Source: an uncultured Pseudomonadales bacterium
Lineage (GTDB): Bacteria > Pseudomonadota > Gammaproteobacteria > Pseudomonadales > Azotimanducaceae
NCBI GenBank assembly: GCA_958296025.1
Contig: OY282430.1
Span: 1,674,001-1,738,000, forward strand
DNA: 64,000 nucleotides
Direction: 5' to 3'
Shown: positions 15,826 through 23,428 of the stretch, in pieces
How the letters are laid out: every line of letters begins with the position of its first letter
Numbering within the stretch: position 1 is the first letter of the stretch
Position numbers and translations under genes: made by a program
Notes under the pieces: generated by a model
What the model was told of the DNA's origin: nothing
Seen by the model: the letters and a program-made list of their open reading frames with translations, nothing else
Database searches by the model: none

Positions 15826-15843
15826 CCAAAATGAGAACTGCTG
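15826..15843 (-). repeat. Right 18-bp terminal inverted repeat
   Basis: CCAAAATGAGAACTGCTG, the exact complement of the left repeat. Confidence 0.93.
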
Positions 15844-15852
15844 ACTCGGCAA
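15844..15852. repeat. 9-bp target-site duplication, right copy
   Basis: ACTCGGCAA, identical to 13703-13711, directly outside the right inverted repeat. Confidence 0.93.
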
Positions 15853-16024
15853 GCTCCGCCCGCAGGTCTTCAAGCTGGCTCTCCATGGCCTCCCGCTCCG
15901 CCCGGCGGATGCGCGGATGGGCATCCTTGCGCTCGCTCCCTTGCGCATCGAACCGCTCGATTGCCTGACAAAAGCTGCGCTCCTTGCGCTTCGCAATTCT
16001 GTACTGTCGTTCGTTGGTAATCAT
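15844..16024 (-). pseudogene. XRE antitoxin gene, 5' part (interrupted by the insertion element)
   Basis: From ATG 16024: MITNERQYRIAKRKERSFCQ, then HPRIRRAEREAMESQLEDLR and AELAE. This coiled N-terminal region, ending LRAELAEYexxx in its relatives, precedes an HTH domain; here the insertion element follows AELAES and the frame runs into the repeat, ending near 15791. The matching HTH half is at 13440-13711. The ATG overlaps the stop of the upstream toxin remnant (ATGA), the usual layout of this pair. Confidence 0.88.
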
Positions 16025-16310
16025 GGCAAGCTCCCTAGGTCGATTTGCACGATGCCCTTCGGCACACCGTTGCGGTCTGACTGAAAGAAATCACGGAAAA
16101 GAACGCCCGATTGGGCGGAGGATGTCGCCGGAAACAGCTCCCCGAGGCGCTTGGACTTCATTGCTGCACGGCGGTTGGAGAAGTCCAGAAGGACCGGATG
16201 AGCCGAGAGTGATGGCTGTTTCCTCCAAACCGACCAACCACCTCGCCCCAAGTGGCTTGGTGGATGCCGGGCGGTAGGTAGCCAGTCTGCAGGTCGAATT
16301 CAGGAATCAT
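16021..16310 (-). pseudogene. DUF6932-like toxin gene with internal deletion
   Basis: From ATG 16310 the reverse strand reads MIPEFDLQTGYLPPGIHQAT then WGEVVGRFGGN, the distinctive start of DUF6932-type proteins, which I believe are nucleotidyltransferase-like partners of XRE antitoxins. That frame closes early, but another frame carries the matching C-terminus LLDFSNRRAAMKSKRLGELF and RDFFQSDRNGVPKGIVQIDL, ending at 16021. Around 60-70 central residues, where the catalytic pocket would be, are lost. The palindrome at 16313-16332 sits directly upstream as operator. Confidence 0.65.
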
Positions 16311-16312
16311 AA

Positions 16313-16332
16313 ACACAACATTATCGTTGTGT
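16313..16332. promoter_or_regulatory. Operator-like palindrome upstream of the broken toxin/XRE module
   Basis: ACACAAC-attatc-GTTGTGT: perfect 7-base arms, 6-base centre, 2 bases before the ATG at 16310. Position and symmetry fit the binding site of the now interrupted XRE antitoxin. Confidence 0.55.
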
Positions 16333-16657
16333 GAATAACCACGTCAACCCCCTCCTTAATCCCGCTTAAGAACTCGCTTGAGCCGCAGCGACCGCGGCCC
16401 GGCGCCAAGCCTAGCGGCGGTTGGGTTGGGCGCTCCCAAGTGCGCACACGACCAAGCACCCGCGCCTCGACCATGTGGCAAGCATGCCCTTTGGGGAACG
16501 GGATTGCGTATAAAAAGCCTCCCTAATTCGGCCCGCATCCACCGCCCGTGATGGACGAACCAGACCAACGAAGGCCGAGCACCGAGTCATCATTGAAGGC
16601 AGAGTGGGCTTGGACGCGGAATCGCGAGGACCTCGGCCGATTCTCGGGACCAACGCT
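16333..16657. other. Gene-free stretch between TA remnant and methylase
   Basis: About 325 bases with no credible ORF on either strand. It contains TATAAAAAG near 16510 and short GC-rich repeats, but no clear promoter, terminator or known remnant. Confidence 0.5.
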
Positions 16658-17593
16658 TTAGATCAACGTAGCCTGCGCCGATGTTGGCACTACGTTTTGG
16701 TCTTCATTGTGCAGCCTTTCATTCGCCGCTGCATGGAAGCCCTCCACCGCCTCAAATCCGACAAAATGTCGATTGAGGCGCCTCGCTGCAACCGCCGTGG
16801 TACCGCTGCCCATGAACGGATCGAGAACCGTCTGCCCCTCCTGCGTCGTCAGACTTATCAGGAACGAAACCAATCCTATGGGCTTCTGGGCTTCATGGAT
16901 TCTGTGTTCCTCCTTCATGAACCCGAACTCTAGAACATTTGTAGCGCCAACCCCATGAACCTGGCAGGCTTCGACATTCATGGCGCCGACACCATGTTCC
17001 AAAACATTGTCCGAAATGGTGCCGCCTATGCAATAGGGCTTCATGAACCAGGCAATGGGTTCGAACATGGGGGCCAAGTTTCCCAACCGCCAACCACTCC
17101 ACTTCGCTGCGGCCTCATCCAGACCCCGCCTTTCAAAGACAACGCTTACCCGCTGTGCCCGGTGGTGGGCCGATCTCTTCTTCCAAGCGAGCATGTCCTT
17201 CAAGAGAAACCCGCTGTCTTCAAAGGCGTTTACCACCCGATGCACGGTTCGGCGAGCCGCGAATACGAACACCGAGCTCCCGTTCTTCAGCTTGGGGAAC
17301 GCCATCTGCGCCCATGATCGGCACCACTCTTGGTATTCGACGCCGATGTTGCGATCAGATCGGGACCATCCGTTGATCGGCTTGCCTCGGCGCTTGAAGG
17401 CTGGCTTGCCTAGCTGGGCGGGAGATTTCCCCAGCAAGGCGGAGTTCTGATTGCTATGCAACACGTCCCAGTCGTCCATGCTGATGCCATAGGGTATGTC
17501 GGACAGCAGCAGCTCAATGCTATCGTCTTCAAGGCGCGGAAGGTGCTCTCGACAGTCAGCCAAAGTTATCTTGTCTAGGTAGAAATCGTTCAT
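16658..17593 (-). CDS. Site-specific DNA methyltransferase (beta-class, type II-like)
   Basis: 311 residues from ATG 17593. Motif IV appears as SDIPYG (31-36) in place of the usual DPPY, and motif I as DPFMGSGTT (258-266); catalytic motif first and SAM site last is the beta-class order of N6-adenine or N4-cytosine methylases. Its start overlaps the stop of a broken upstream gene (ATGA at 17590-17593), probably the cognate restriction subunit. The methylase is intact and so may persist as an orphan that still marks DNA. Recognition site unknown. Confidence 0.9.
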   Translation of the reverse strand: MNDFYLDKITLADCREHLPRLEDDSIELLLSDIPYGISMDDWDVLHSNQNSALLGKSPAQLGKPAFKRRGKPINGWSRSDRNIGVEYQEWCRSWAQMAFPKLKNGSSVFVFAARRTVHRVVNAFEDSGFLLKDMLAWKKRSAHHRAQRVSVVFERRGLDEAAAKWSGWRLGNLAPMFEPIAWFMKPYCIGGTISDNVLEHGVGAMNVEACQVHGVGATNVLEFGFMKEEHRIHEAQKPIGLVSFLISLTTQEGQTVLDPFMGSGTTAVAARRLNRHFVGFEAVEGFHAAANERLHNEDQNVVPTSAQATLI

Positions 17594-18143
17594 TGGGGGT
17601 CACCAATGTACAGCAATCCCTTTTCGGCCACCGCCTTGACCGCCTGAACACGCGCATCGAGCTTTCGACCGTCAAGCACTTCTTGAATCGCCTCCTGTCG
17701 GGATAGCTTCATTACCCTCTCGCGTTCTTCGGCGAGAAAACGCAAGGCTTCTCGACGCGCCGCTTCGAGGAATTCCAATAGAGCGATCTTTTCCTCCCGC
17801 CATATTTCAGCCGTGCCGGCACGGCTCAAAAACACAGGGTTCACTACCTGCCAGATTGGCGCTTTTTGACGGCATCATGGCCTCTATGGACACGAACACG
17901 TCGTAAAGCAGGTTCATTGCAGACTGTTGGCCATGCATCTCGGCATGTCGAACAAGAGACGCAAGATGTGTATAGGTGTAGATGCACACTGATCTGGCGG
18001 TTGCCTTCACGGCCGATTTCGTCAGCAAGCGCCTGCTCCAATCGGTCGGAATCGGCACCAAAATCGCCGCTCAGCCGCCTAATCCGGTCCACCCAGAGCG
18101 ACCGGGAGGCAGCGTCCTTGGCGGTGATGAACGTTCTTTCCAT
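17590..18143 (-). pseudogene. Frameshifted partner of the methylase, probable restriction endonuclease
   Basis: Three reverse-strand frames join end to end: MERTFITAKDAASRSLWVDR with RRLSGDFGADSDRLEQALAD from 18143; then SVCIYTYTHLASLVRHAEMH and NLLYDVFVSIEAMMPSKSAN; then EIWREEKIALLEFLEAARRE and DARVQAVKAVAEKGLLYIGD, ending at 17590. Each piece is coding-like and they are collinear, so this was one gene of roughly 180 residues or more broken by at least two frameshifts. The family cannot be named, but its position overlapping the methylase start suggests the restriction or control half of an R-M system. Confidence 0.6.
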
Positions 18144-18925
18144 CGTCGGTAGCTGAAGTCCAAGGTGCCGTTGCTTAGCGCAAGCGATTGGAGAGGCGAG
18201 GCCAAACTCCTCGGTGGGCACAGACGACTCAATGCCGCATTGTACACGTTGAAGGTGCGCCGGGGGCCAATGTGGTCTGAACCTTAATCCCCTAATAGGT
18301 TCCGCTGGGCGGAGTTTGAGGGAGTGGGCAGCGGTCCGGGTTGACGCCAAGGTACGGCGAGGCGTTTGCGCCTAGTTTTGGCGTTTGTTGGGCGCTGGGA
18401 AGCGGTAGGGGGCTGGCGGGAGGGATGTTTTGGGGCCATTGGGCCGAAGGGCGTCCCGCCTTGGGTCGTTCAGGCGTGTTTCGGCGGGGGTTCGGGCTGG
18501 GTTCGCCGGGCGTTTTGACTCACTCCAGTTGAACTGCGACCGCGTAAATCCAGTCGAGTCGGAGGTTGGACTGGGCGAAGTCGAGGCGCCAGCACCCGGC
18601 AGCCTTGACCAGCCGGGCGACCGTTCGGATGAAGTGTTCGAGCCTTAATCAAGCCGTCGGCCAACTCGTCAAAGGAACCCGTCGAGATTACGGACAGATC
18701 AGCCGCCTTGCTCCGTCCAAACCCCGCAACCCTCCTCGAACACCATGTCCCGCTTCTCCTGAGCCAAGCTCGCCTTGCCCATGTCAATGCGCTCCGGTTG
18801 TCAAACCGGGCGACAGTAAAACCGGACAGTTCCTGTGTTCTTAACATTTTGCTGGCTAGCAGTGGATGTGAGGGAACAAAGGGCGTAGTATTTTATTGTT
18901 GAAAATCCAATGTACAAAATCTGAT
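18144..18925. other. Gene-free stretch with an XRE gene fragment and an unassigned C-terminal remnant
   Basis: No intact gene. Bases 18637-18709 repeat 13619-13691 with 3 mismatches and encode, on the reverse strand, KAADLSVISTGSFDELADGL of a second XRE antitoxin copy. A reverse-strand open stretch at about 18525-18638 (EHFIRTVARLVKAAGCWRLD then NLRLDWIYAVAVQLE) looks like a protein C-terminus, perhaps a transposase, but I could not identify it. The rest (18270-18520) is G-rich and shows nothing clear. Confidence 0.5.
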
Positions 18926-20107
18926 ATGCAACAACAAATTGCCCGCACCGATCTGTTGGCAGCCGCCGTTGAAGGACTTTCCGAAGCACCTGTGGTGGCG
19001 CTCTTGGGCGCTCGGCAGGTGGGCAAAACCACCCTTGCCATGCAGGTGGCGGGCGCTTGGCAGGGGCCGTTTCGGGTCTTTGACTTGGAGGTGGCCTCCG
19101 TGCGGGAGGCATTGTCCGCAGCCCCGGAACGACTGCTGCGCGAATGCGAGGGTCTGGTTGTTCTCGACGAAGTGCAGCGGATGCCGAGGCTGTTCGAGAT
19201 ATTGCGCCCCATCTGCGACGCGCCTGGCCGCAAGGCGGTCTTTCTTCTGTTGGGCAGCGCCTCCTGGGGTCTTATCAAGGGGATATCCGAAACACTGGCC
19301 GGGCGCATTTTGTTCGTGGATGTTGGGGGGTTTTCCTTGGCTGAGGCCGGTGCGCAAAACCAAGGCCGGCTTTGGATGCGCGGCGGCTTTCCGCGAGCCT
19401 ATCTAGCCCCTTCCGAATCGGCTTGGGCGCGGTGGATGCAGTCGTTCGCCCGCACCTTCTTGGAACGGGACGTCCCCGGGCTTGGCTCCAAGGTGTCGTC
19501 GGAGGCGTTGGGTCGTTTTTGGCGAATGCTAGCCCACTATCATGGGCAGGTTTGGAACGCCTCTGAACTGGCTCGCTCGATGGATGCGAGCACCACTGCG
19601 GTCAACCACTACCGGGACCTGCTGGCCGGCACCTTCATGATTCGGGTCTTGCCGCCCTGGTTCGAGAATTTGGGCAAGCGCATCGTCAAGTCCCCCAAGG
19701 TCCTCCTGCGCGACAGCGGCATCCTGCACTTCCTGCTGGGGCTGAAAAACCCACGGGACTTGTCCCTCCACCCGCGCTACGGCGCTAGCTGGGAGGGCTT
19801 CGCCTTGGAGCAAACGCTGTTGGCCCATGGCGAGCGCAACGCCTATTTCTATGCCACCCAAAGGGGTGCGGAGTTGGATTTGCTGCTGCTGCGGCTTGGG
19901 CAACGCTGGGGCTTCGAGTTCAAGTGCGGCGACGCGCCCCGAACCACCAAGTCCATGCACATCGTGATGCAGGACTTGGGGCTTGCCCACCTATGGGTGG
20001 TCTATCCGGGCGACCTGCGCTACCCCCTTGCCGAAAACATCACCGCCTTGCCGTTGAAGAACATCCGTGAAATCGGTGCGGAGGGCTTTACGGACAGCAA
20101 CGCTTAG
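18926..20107 (+). CDS. AAA_14/DUF4143 ATPase
   Basis: 393 residues from ATG 18926 (MQQQIARTDLLAAAV); the frame is open from 18896 but that start is TTG. Walker A GARQVGKTT at 28-36 and Walker B LVVLDEVQ at 77-84 define the AAA_14 domain. The C-terminal half, with DSGILHFLLGLKNPRDL, GASWEGFALEQTLL and ELDLLLLRLGQRWGFEFKCG, is DUF4143, whose E-x-K core resembles a PD-(D/E)XK nuclease. These proteins are common in accessory regions and often patchily distributed; function is unproven, with suggestions of nucleic-acid processing or defence. Intact. Confidence 0.9.
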   Translation: MQQQIARTDLLAAAVEGLSEAPVVALLGARQVGKTTLAMQVAGAWQGPFRVFDLEVASVREALSAAPERLLRECEGLVVLDEVQRMPRLFEILRPICDAPGRKAVFLLLGSASWGLIKGISETLAGRILFVDVGGFSLAEAGAQNQGRLWMRGGFPRAYLAPSESAWARWMQSFARTFLERDVPGLGSKVSSEALGRFWRMLAHYHGQVWNASELARSMDASTTAVNHYRDLLAGTFMIRVLPPWFENLGKRIVKSPKVLLRDSGILHFLLGLKNPRDLSLHPRYGASWEGFALEQTLLAHGERNAYFYATQRGAELDLLLLRLGQRWGFEFKCGDAPRTTKSMHIVMQDLGLAHLWVVYPGDLRYPLAENITALPLKNIREIGAEGFTDSNA

Positions 20108-20126
20108 CCTCCGCTCGAAGCCAAAC

Positions 20127-20321
20127 CTAGCCGGCATGTGGCAACAGGGTGAGGGTGAGAAGGGGATGGAAGCTGCATGGGTCGCCCTGCGAACAAGCGC
20201 TAGGCCGCCCGCTAATACGTTGGTGGTCAAATTGCTCCAGCAACTCGTCCGTTTCTGGGGTGGCTGCATCCTGGAACAACCAAGCAACGGCGACCGAACA
20301 GTCCAAGACAAAGACGCTCAC
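20127..20321 (-). pseudogene. VapC remnant (N-terminus)
   Basis: From GTG 20321 the reverse strand reads VSVFVLDCSVAVAWLFQDAA then TPETDELLEQFDHQRISGR, the start of a PIN toxin of the CSVAVAWLF group. The remaining two thirds are replaced by unrelated residues up to a stop at 20127. The start overlaps the stop of an antitoxin remnant as GTGA. Confidence 0.75.
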
Positions 20322-20419
20322 CGCCGCCCAGCCTCTCGGAGTTCCTTCCAATCCAATCCCCCCAATTTCATATCCGCACGGCGAGTGCGCAAGGCGGCAA
20401 TGGTGCTTTCCACCCGCGA
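20318..20419 (-). pseudogene. Antitoxin remnant upstream of the VapC fragment
   Basis: The frame ending at 20318 reads VESTIAALRTRRADMKLGGL then DWKELREAGRR, the characteristic C-terminus of antitoxins paired with this VapC group (xLGGLxWKxLRxxGRR). No family-like start could be found upstream, so the N-terminal DNA-binding part seems lost or replaced. Confidence 0.6.
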
Positions 20420-20623
20420 CGACTCCGCTTGGCGAGCGGGAATCAGCTTGGCAATTAATTGCAAGGGCGGTAGCAGTGGTGAGGGAGAACCCGTCCACGG
20501 AGAAGTTCGGCGGTGGCCTTGCGACTGGTTGCAGTGCAGCCCGTGCGGTATCCATCCGTCCCCATGTTGCGACTAGCTGGGGTTCGCGTTAAGTTTTGCG
20601 CAACCTGCAAGGGCGGTTTCCTC

Positions 20624-21697
20624 GTGCGCTTCATCCGCAAAATCGATTACGGCCAGGACATCGACCTGTTCGAGCACATCGGGCAGCGGTTCTGGTATGG
20701 GGTGCTGGGGCTGGCGGTGCTGCTTTGCCCCTTGGCGCTGGATCACTTTCTGTTGGGGGAGCTATCCCTCGTTTGCATCTACGCCATCGCCGGGGTGGGG
20801 CTGATGCTGTTGGTGGGCTACACCGGGCAGGTCAGCCTAGGCCATGCCGCCTTTCTGGCCATCGGCGCCTATTGCCATGCTTGGCTGCTGAACCAAGGCT
20901 GGCCCTTTCCGTTGGCGTTGGCTGGGGCGACCGGGCTTTCGGCCGCGGTGGGGGTCGTCGTCGGCATTCCGGCCCTGCGCATGACCGGCATTTACCTCGC
21001 AGTGGCCACCCTGGCCTTTCTGGTCATCATTGAGCAGGTGCTGTCCCATTGGACCTCGGTGACCGGCGGCTTCCGCGGCATGGCGGTGCCGCCTGCGCAG
21101 TTCGGCATCGACCTGTCCGCGCCGGCGCCCTTCTACTATCTGTGCTTGGCCATGTTGGGCCTGTCCTTGGTGGCGGCGCTGAACTGGCTGCGCAGCCCCA
21201 CGGGTCGGGCCATGGCGGCGGTGCGGGATTCGGAGACCTCCGCCGAGAGCATGGGCATCCACATCGCCTACACCAAGACCTTGGCTTTCGCTCTCTCCGC
21301 CGCCTTCACCGGCTTGGCCGGGGGCCTGTTCGCCCACAAGATCGGCTATTTGGCGCCGGACGCCTTCACCTTGGCGATGTCCATACAGTTGTTGCTGATG
21401 GTGGTGGTTGGCGGTTTGGGCTCGATGCACGGTGTTATATTCGGCGCCGTTTTCATCGGCCTGCTGCCCCAGGCCATCGCCGTGCTGCGGGACGCCGCAC
21501 CCCCGTCGATCAGCCAGATCCCCGGCTTGGAGGCGGGCATCTTCGGGCTGATTCTGGTGCTCTTCCTGATCTACGAACCCGAGGGCCTGTATGGGCGTTG
21601 GCGCAAGATACGCCTCTACTTTGAGGAGTTCCCGCTGTACCGCAAGGCCACCTACAAGCGGCAAAAGAGCTATCTGCGCACGGAGCGGCTGCGGTGA
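20624..21697 (+). CDS. livM: Branched-chain amino acid-type ABC transporter permease LivM
   Basis: About 357 residues from GTG 20624 (VRFIRKIDYGQDIDLFEHIG); the frame is open from 20513 but LivM relatives begin at this phrase. The hydrophobic body has 8-10 membrane segments, with the family signature VGYTGQVSLGHAAFLAIGAY and VVVGGLGSMHGVIFGAVFIG. It forms the inner-membrane channel of a HAAT-family importer with LivG and LivF. LivH, normally the upstream partner, is absent: the preceding DNA is a VapBC remnant. HAAT systems next to a CoA ligase often import aromatic or short/branched acids rather than amino acids. Confidence 0.9.
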   Translation: MRFIRKIDYGQDIDLFEHIGQRFWYGVLGLAVLLCPLALDHFLLGELSLVCIYAIAGVGLMLLVGYTGQVSLGHAAFLAIGAYCHAWLLNQGWPFPLALAGATGLSAAVGVVVGIPALRMTGIYLAVATLAFLVIIEQVLSHWTSVTGGFRGMAVPPAQFGIDLSAPAPFYYLCLAMLGLSLVAALNWLRSPTGRAMAAVRDSETSAESMGIHIAYTKTLAFALSAAFTGLAGGLFAHKIGYLAPDAFTLAMSIQLLLMVVVGGLGSMHGVIFGAVFIGLLPQAIAVLRDAAPPSISQIPGLEAGIFGLILVLFLIYEPEGLYGRWRKIRLYFEEFPLYRKATYKRQKSYLRTERLR

Positions 21698-21818
21698 AGG
21701 CGCCAGTCGGCGAAGAAATCCGTGCGGCGTTGAGCAGCTCGGAATCCGGCCATGCCATGACCCCGCCGAGCTTGTCTTGGGCCGTGCGGAAGTTTGCGTT
21801 GCTCGGAGGGCGCGAGGC

Positions 21819-22577
21819 ATGAGCCTGCTGCGGGTGCAGGACATCGGCGTCAGCTTCGGCGGCGTCAAGGCGGTGCGGGACCTATCCTTCACGGTGGCGC
21901 CTGGGGAGGTGTTCAGCATCGTCGGGCCGAACGGGGCCGGCAAGACCACGGTGTTCAACCTCATCAGCCGCATCTACCGCAGCGACCAAGGCAGCATCGC
22001 CTTTGACGGCCGGGACATCACCCGAGCGCCGGCCCACGCCATCGCCGAGATGGGCATCGCCCGCACCTTTCAGAACACGGAGTTGTTCGAGCGGGAGACG
22101 GTGCTGAAGAACCTGCTGATCGGCTGCCACATCCACCGCAAAAGCAATCTGCTCTCGGAATTGTTCTTCCTGCCGTCGGTGCGCCGCTCCGAGTTGGCCT
22201 TTCGCCGCACGGTGGAGGACGTCATCGACTTGCTGGACCTGCAGAGCCACCGGGACAAGGTGATCGGCGAGCTGCCCTTCGGCGTGCGCAAGATGGTGGA
22301 GATCGCCCGCGCCCTGTGCATGAGGCCCAAGCTGCTGCTGCTCGACGAGCCTTCCTCGGGCCTCAACCCGGAGGAGACCGAGGACCTGTCGTTCTGGCTG
22401 GAGGACATCAACGAGGAGCTTGGCGTTACCGTCATGATGGTGGAGCACGACATGAATTTGGTCACCAGAGCCTCGCACCGAGTGCTGGCCATGGTGGACG
22501 GCGCCTTGGTCACGGTGGGCGAACCGGACGCCGTGCGCAACCACCCGGAAGTGCTGCGCGCCTACTTGGGAGACTGA
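21819..22577 (+). CDS. livG: HAAT ABC transporter ATP-binding protein LivG
   Basis: 252 residues from ATG 21819 (GGAGGG at 21805-21810). Walker A GPNGAGKTT, a signature region with LPFGVRKMVEIARAL in place of LSGGQ, and Walker B LLLLDEPSSGLNPEE are visible. The LivG-typical ending LVTVGEPDAVRNHPEVLRAY is present. It powers import with LivF. It starts 121 bases after livM and ends 2 bases before livF, so the three are one operon. The modified signature (FGVRK) is normal for LivG proteins. Confidence 0.93.
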   Translation: MSLLRVQDIGVSFGGVKAVRDLSFTVAPGEVFSIVGPNGAGKTTVFNLISRIYRSDQGSIAFDGRDITRAPAHAIAEMGIARTFQNTELFERETVLKNLLIGCHIHRKSNLLSELFFLPSVRRSELAFRRTVEDVIDLLDLQSHRDKVIGELPFGVRKMVEIARALCMRPKLLLLDEPSSGLNPEETEDLSFWLEDINEELGVTVMMVEHDMNLVTRASHRVLAMVDGALVTVGEPDAVRNHPEVLRAYLGD

Positions 22578-22579
22578 CC

Positions 22580-23347
22580 GTGACGGACCTTCTGGAACTG
22601 CGCAACGTCGAGACCTACTACGGCCCCATCATGGCCATCCGCGGCGTCAGCATGAAGGTGCGGGACGGCCAGATCGTCGCCCTGCTCGGTGCCAACGGGG
22701 CCGGCAAGACCACGGTGCTGAAGACCATCAGCGGCGCCATGGACCCGCAGAAGGGAACCGTCGCCTATCGAGGGGAGGCCATTCAGGGCAACGACCCGGA
22801 CGCGGTGGCGCGGCGCGGCATCGGCCATGTGCCGGAGGGCCGGGAGGTGTTCCCCTTCCTGACGGTGGAGGAGAACCTGCGCATGGGCGCCTTCTCCCGT
22901 CGGGACGGGGAGATCGACCAGGACATCGAGCAGGTCTATGACTACTTTCCGGCCCTCAAGGCGTTCGTCAAGCAGCCGGCGCAGGTACTCTCCGGCGGCC
23001 AGCAACAGATGCTGGCCATCGGCCGCGCCCTGATGCTGCGCCCGCAGCTCATGCTGCTGGACGAGCCGTCCTTGGGCCTGTCGCCGCGCTTGGTGCATGA
23101 GATCGCCGCAATCGTCCAGCGCCTGAACCGGGAGCGCGGCGTCACCATGCTGTTGGTGGAGCAGAACGCCAAGATGGCTTTGGACATAGGTGACTACGGC
23201 TACGTCATGGAGATCGGCCGCATCGTCATGGAGGACACTTGCGAGCGGCTGAAGAACGCCACCGACATTCAGGAGTTCTACCTAGGCATGAAGGATGAGG
23301 GCGTGCGCGGTCGCCGTCGCTGGAAGCAGCGGAAGACTTGGCGATGA
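22580..23347 (+). CDS. livF: HAAT ABC transporter ATP-binding protein LivF
   Basis: 255 residues from GTG 22580, two bases after livG. Walker A GANGAGKTT, signature VLSGGQQQMLAIGRAL and Walker B LMLLDEPSLGLSPRLV are intact; HVPEGREVFPFLTVEENL is the LivF hallmark. It pairs with LivG on LivM. The C-terminus is about 20 residues longer than usual and basic (GRRRWKQRKTWR). A CoA ligase gene follows 81 bases later, suggesting that imported acids are activated at once. Confidence 0.93.
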   Translation: MTDLLELRNVETYYGPIMAIRGVSMKVRDGQIVALLGANGAGKTTVLKTISGAMDPQKGTVAYRGEAIQGNDPDAVARRGIGHVPEGREVFPFLTVEENLRMGAFSRRDGEIDQDIEQVYDYFPALKAFVKQPAQVLSGGQQQMLAIGRALMLRPQLMLLDEPSLGLSPRLVHEIAAIVQRLNRERGVTMLLVEQNAKMALDIGDYGYVMEIGRIVMEDTCERLKNATDIQEFYLGMKDEGVRGRRRWKQRKTWR

Positions 23348-23428
23348 TCGGCTGGATGAGAGCACCGCAAGGTGCAGGGACGGCTGACTTGGCCGGCGTC
23401 ATCAAGGGTTGACCCGTAGCGAGGCGTC

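Larger units (their letters stand above)
13712..15843 (-). mobile_element. Complete 2,132-bp insertion element with transposase and DNA adenine methylase
   Basis: Both ends carry the same perfect 18-bp inverted repeat, CAGCAGTTCTCATTTTGG (13712-13729) and its complement (15826-15843). The element is flanked by a 9-bp direct repeat, ACTCGGCAA (13703-13711 and 15844-15852), and excising element plus one copy restores an open gene. Inside are, on the reverse strand, a D12-class adenine methylase and a DDE-type transposase overlapping as GTGA. The transposase has one frameshift. I do not recognise the exact family; the transposase looks like an ISNCY or unclassified DDE group. Retained repeats and perfect duplication suggest a recent insertion. 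Confidence 0.95.

Noticed and set aside
16356-16653. Reverse frames of 70-80 residues between TA remnant and methylase
   Set aside because: No start signal, low-complexity Arg/Gly mix, no homology pattern recognised.
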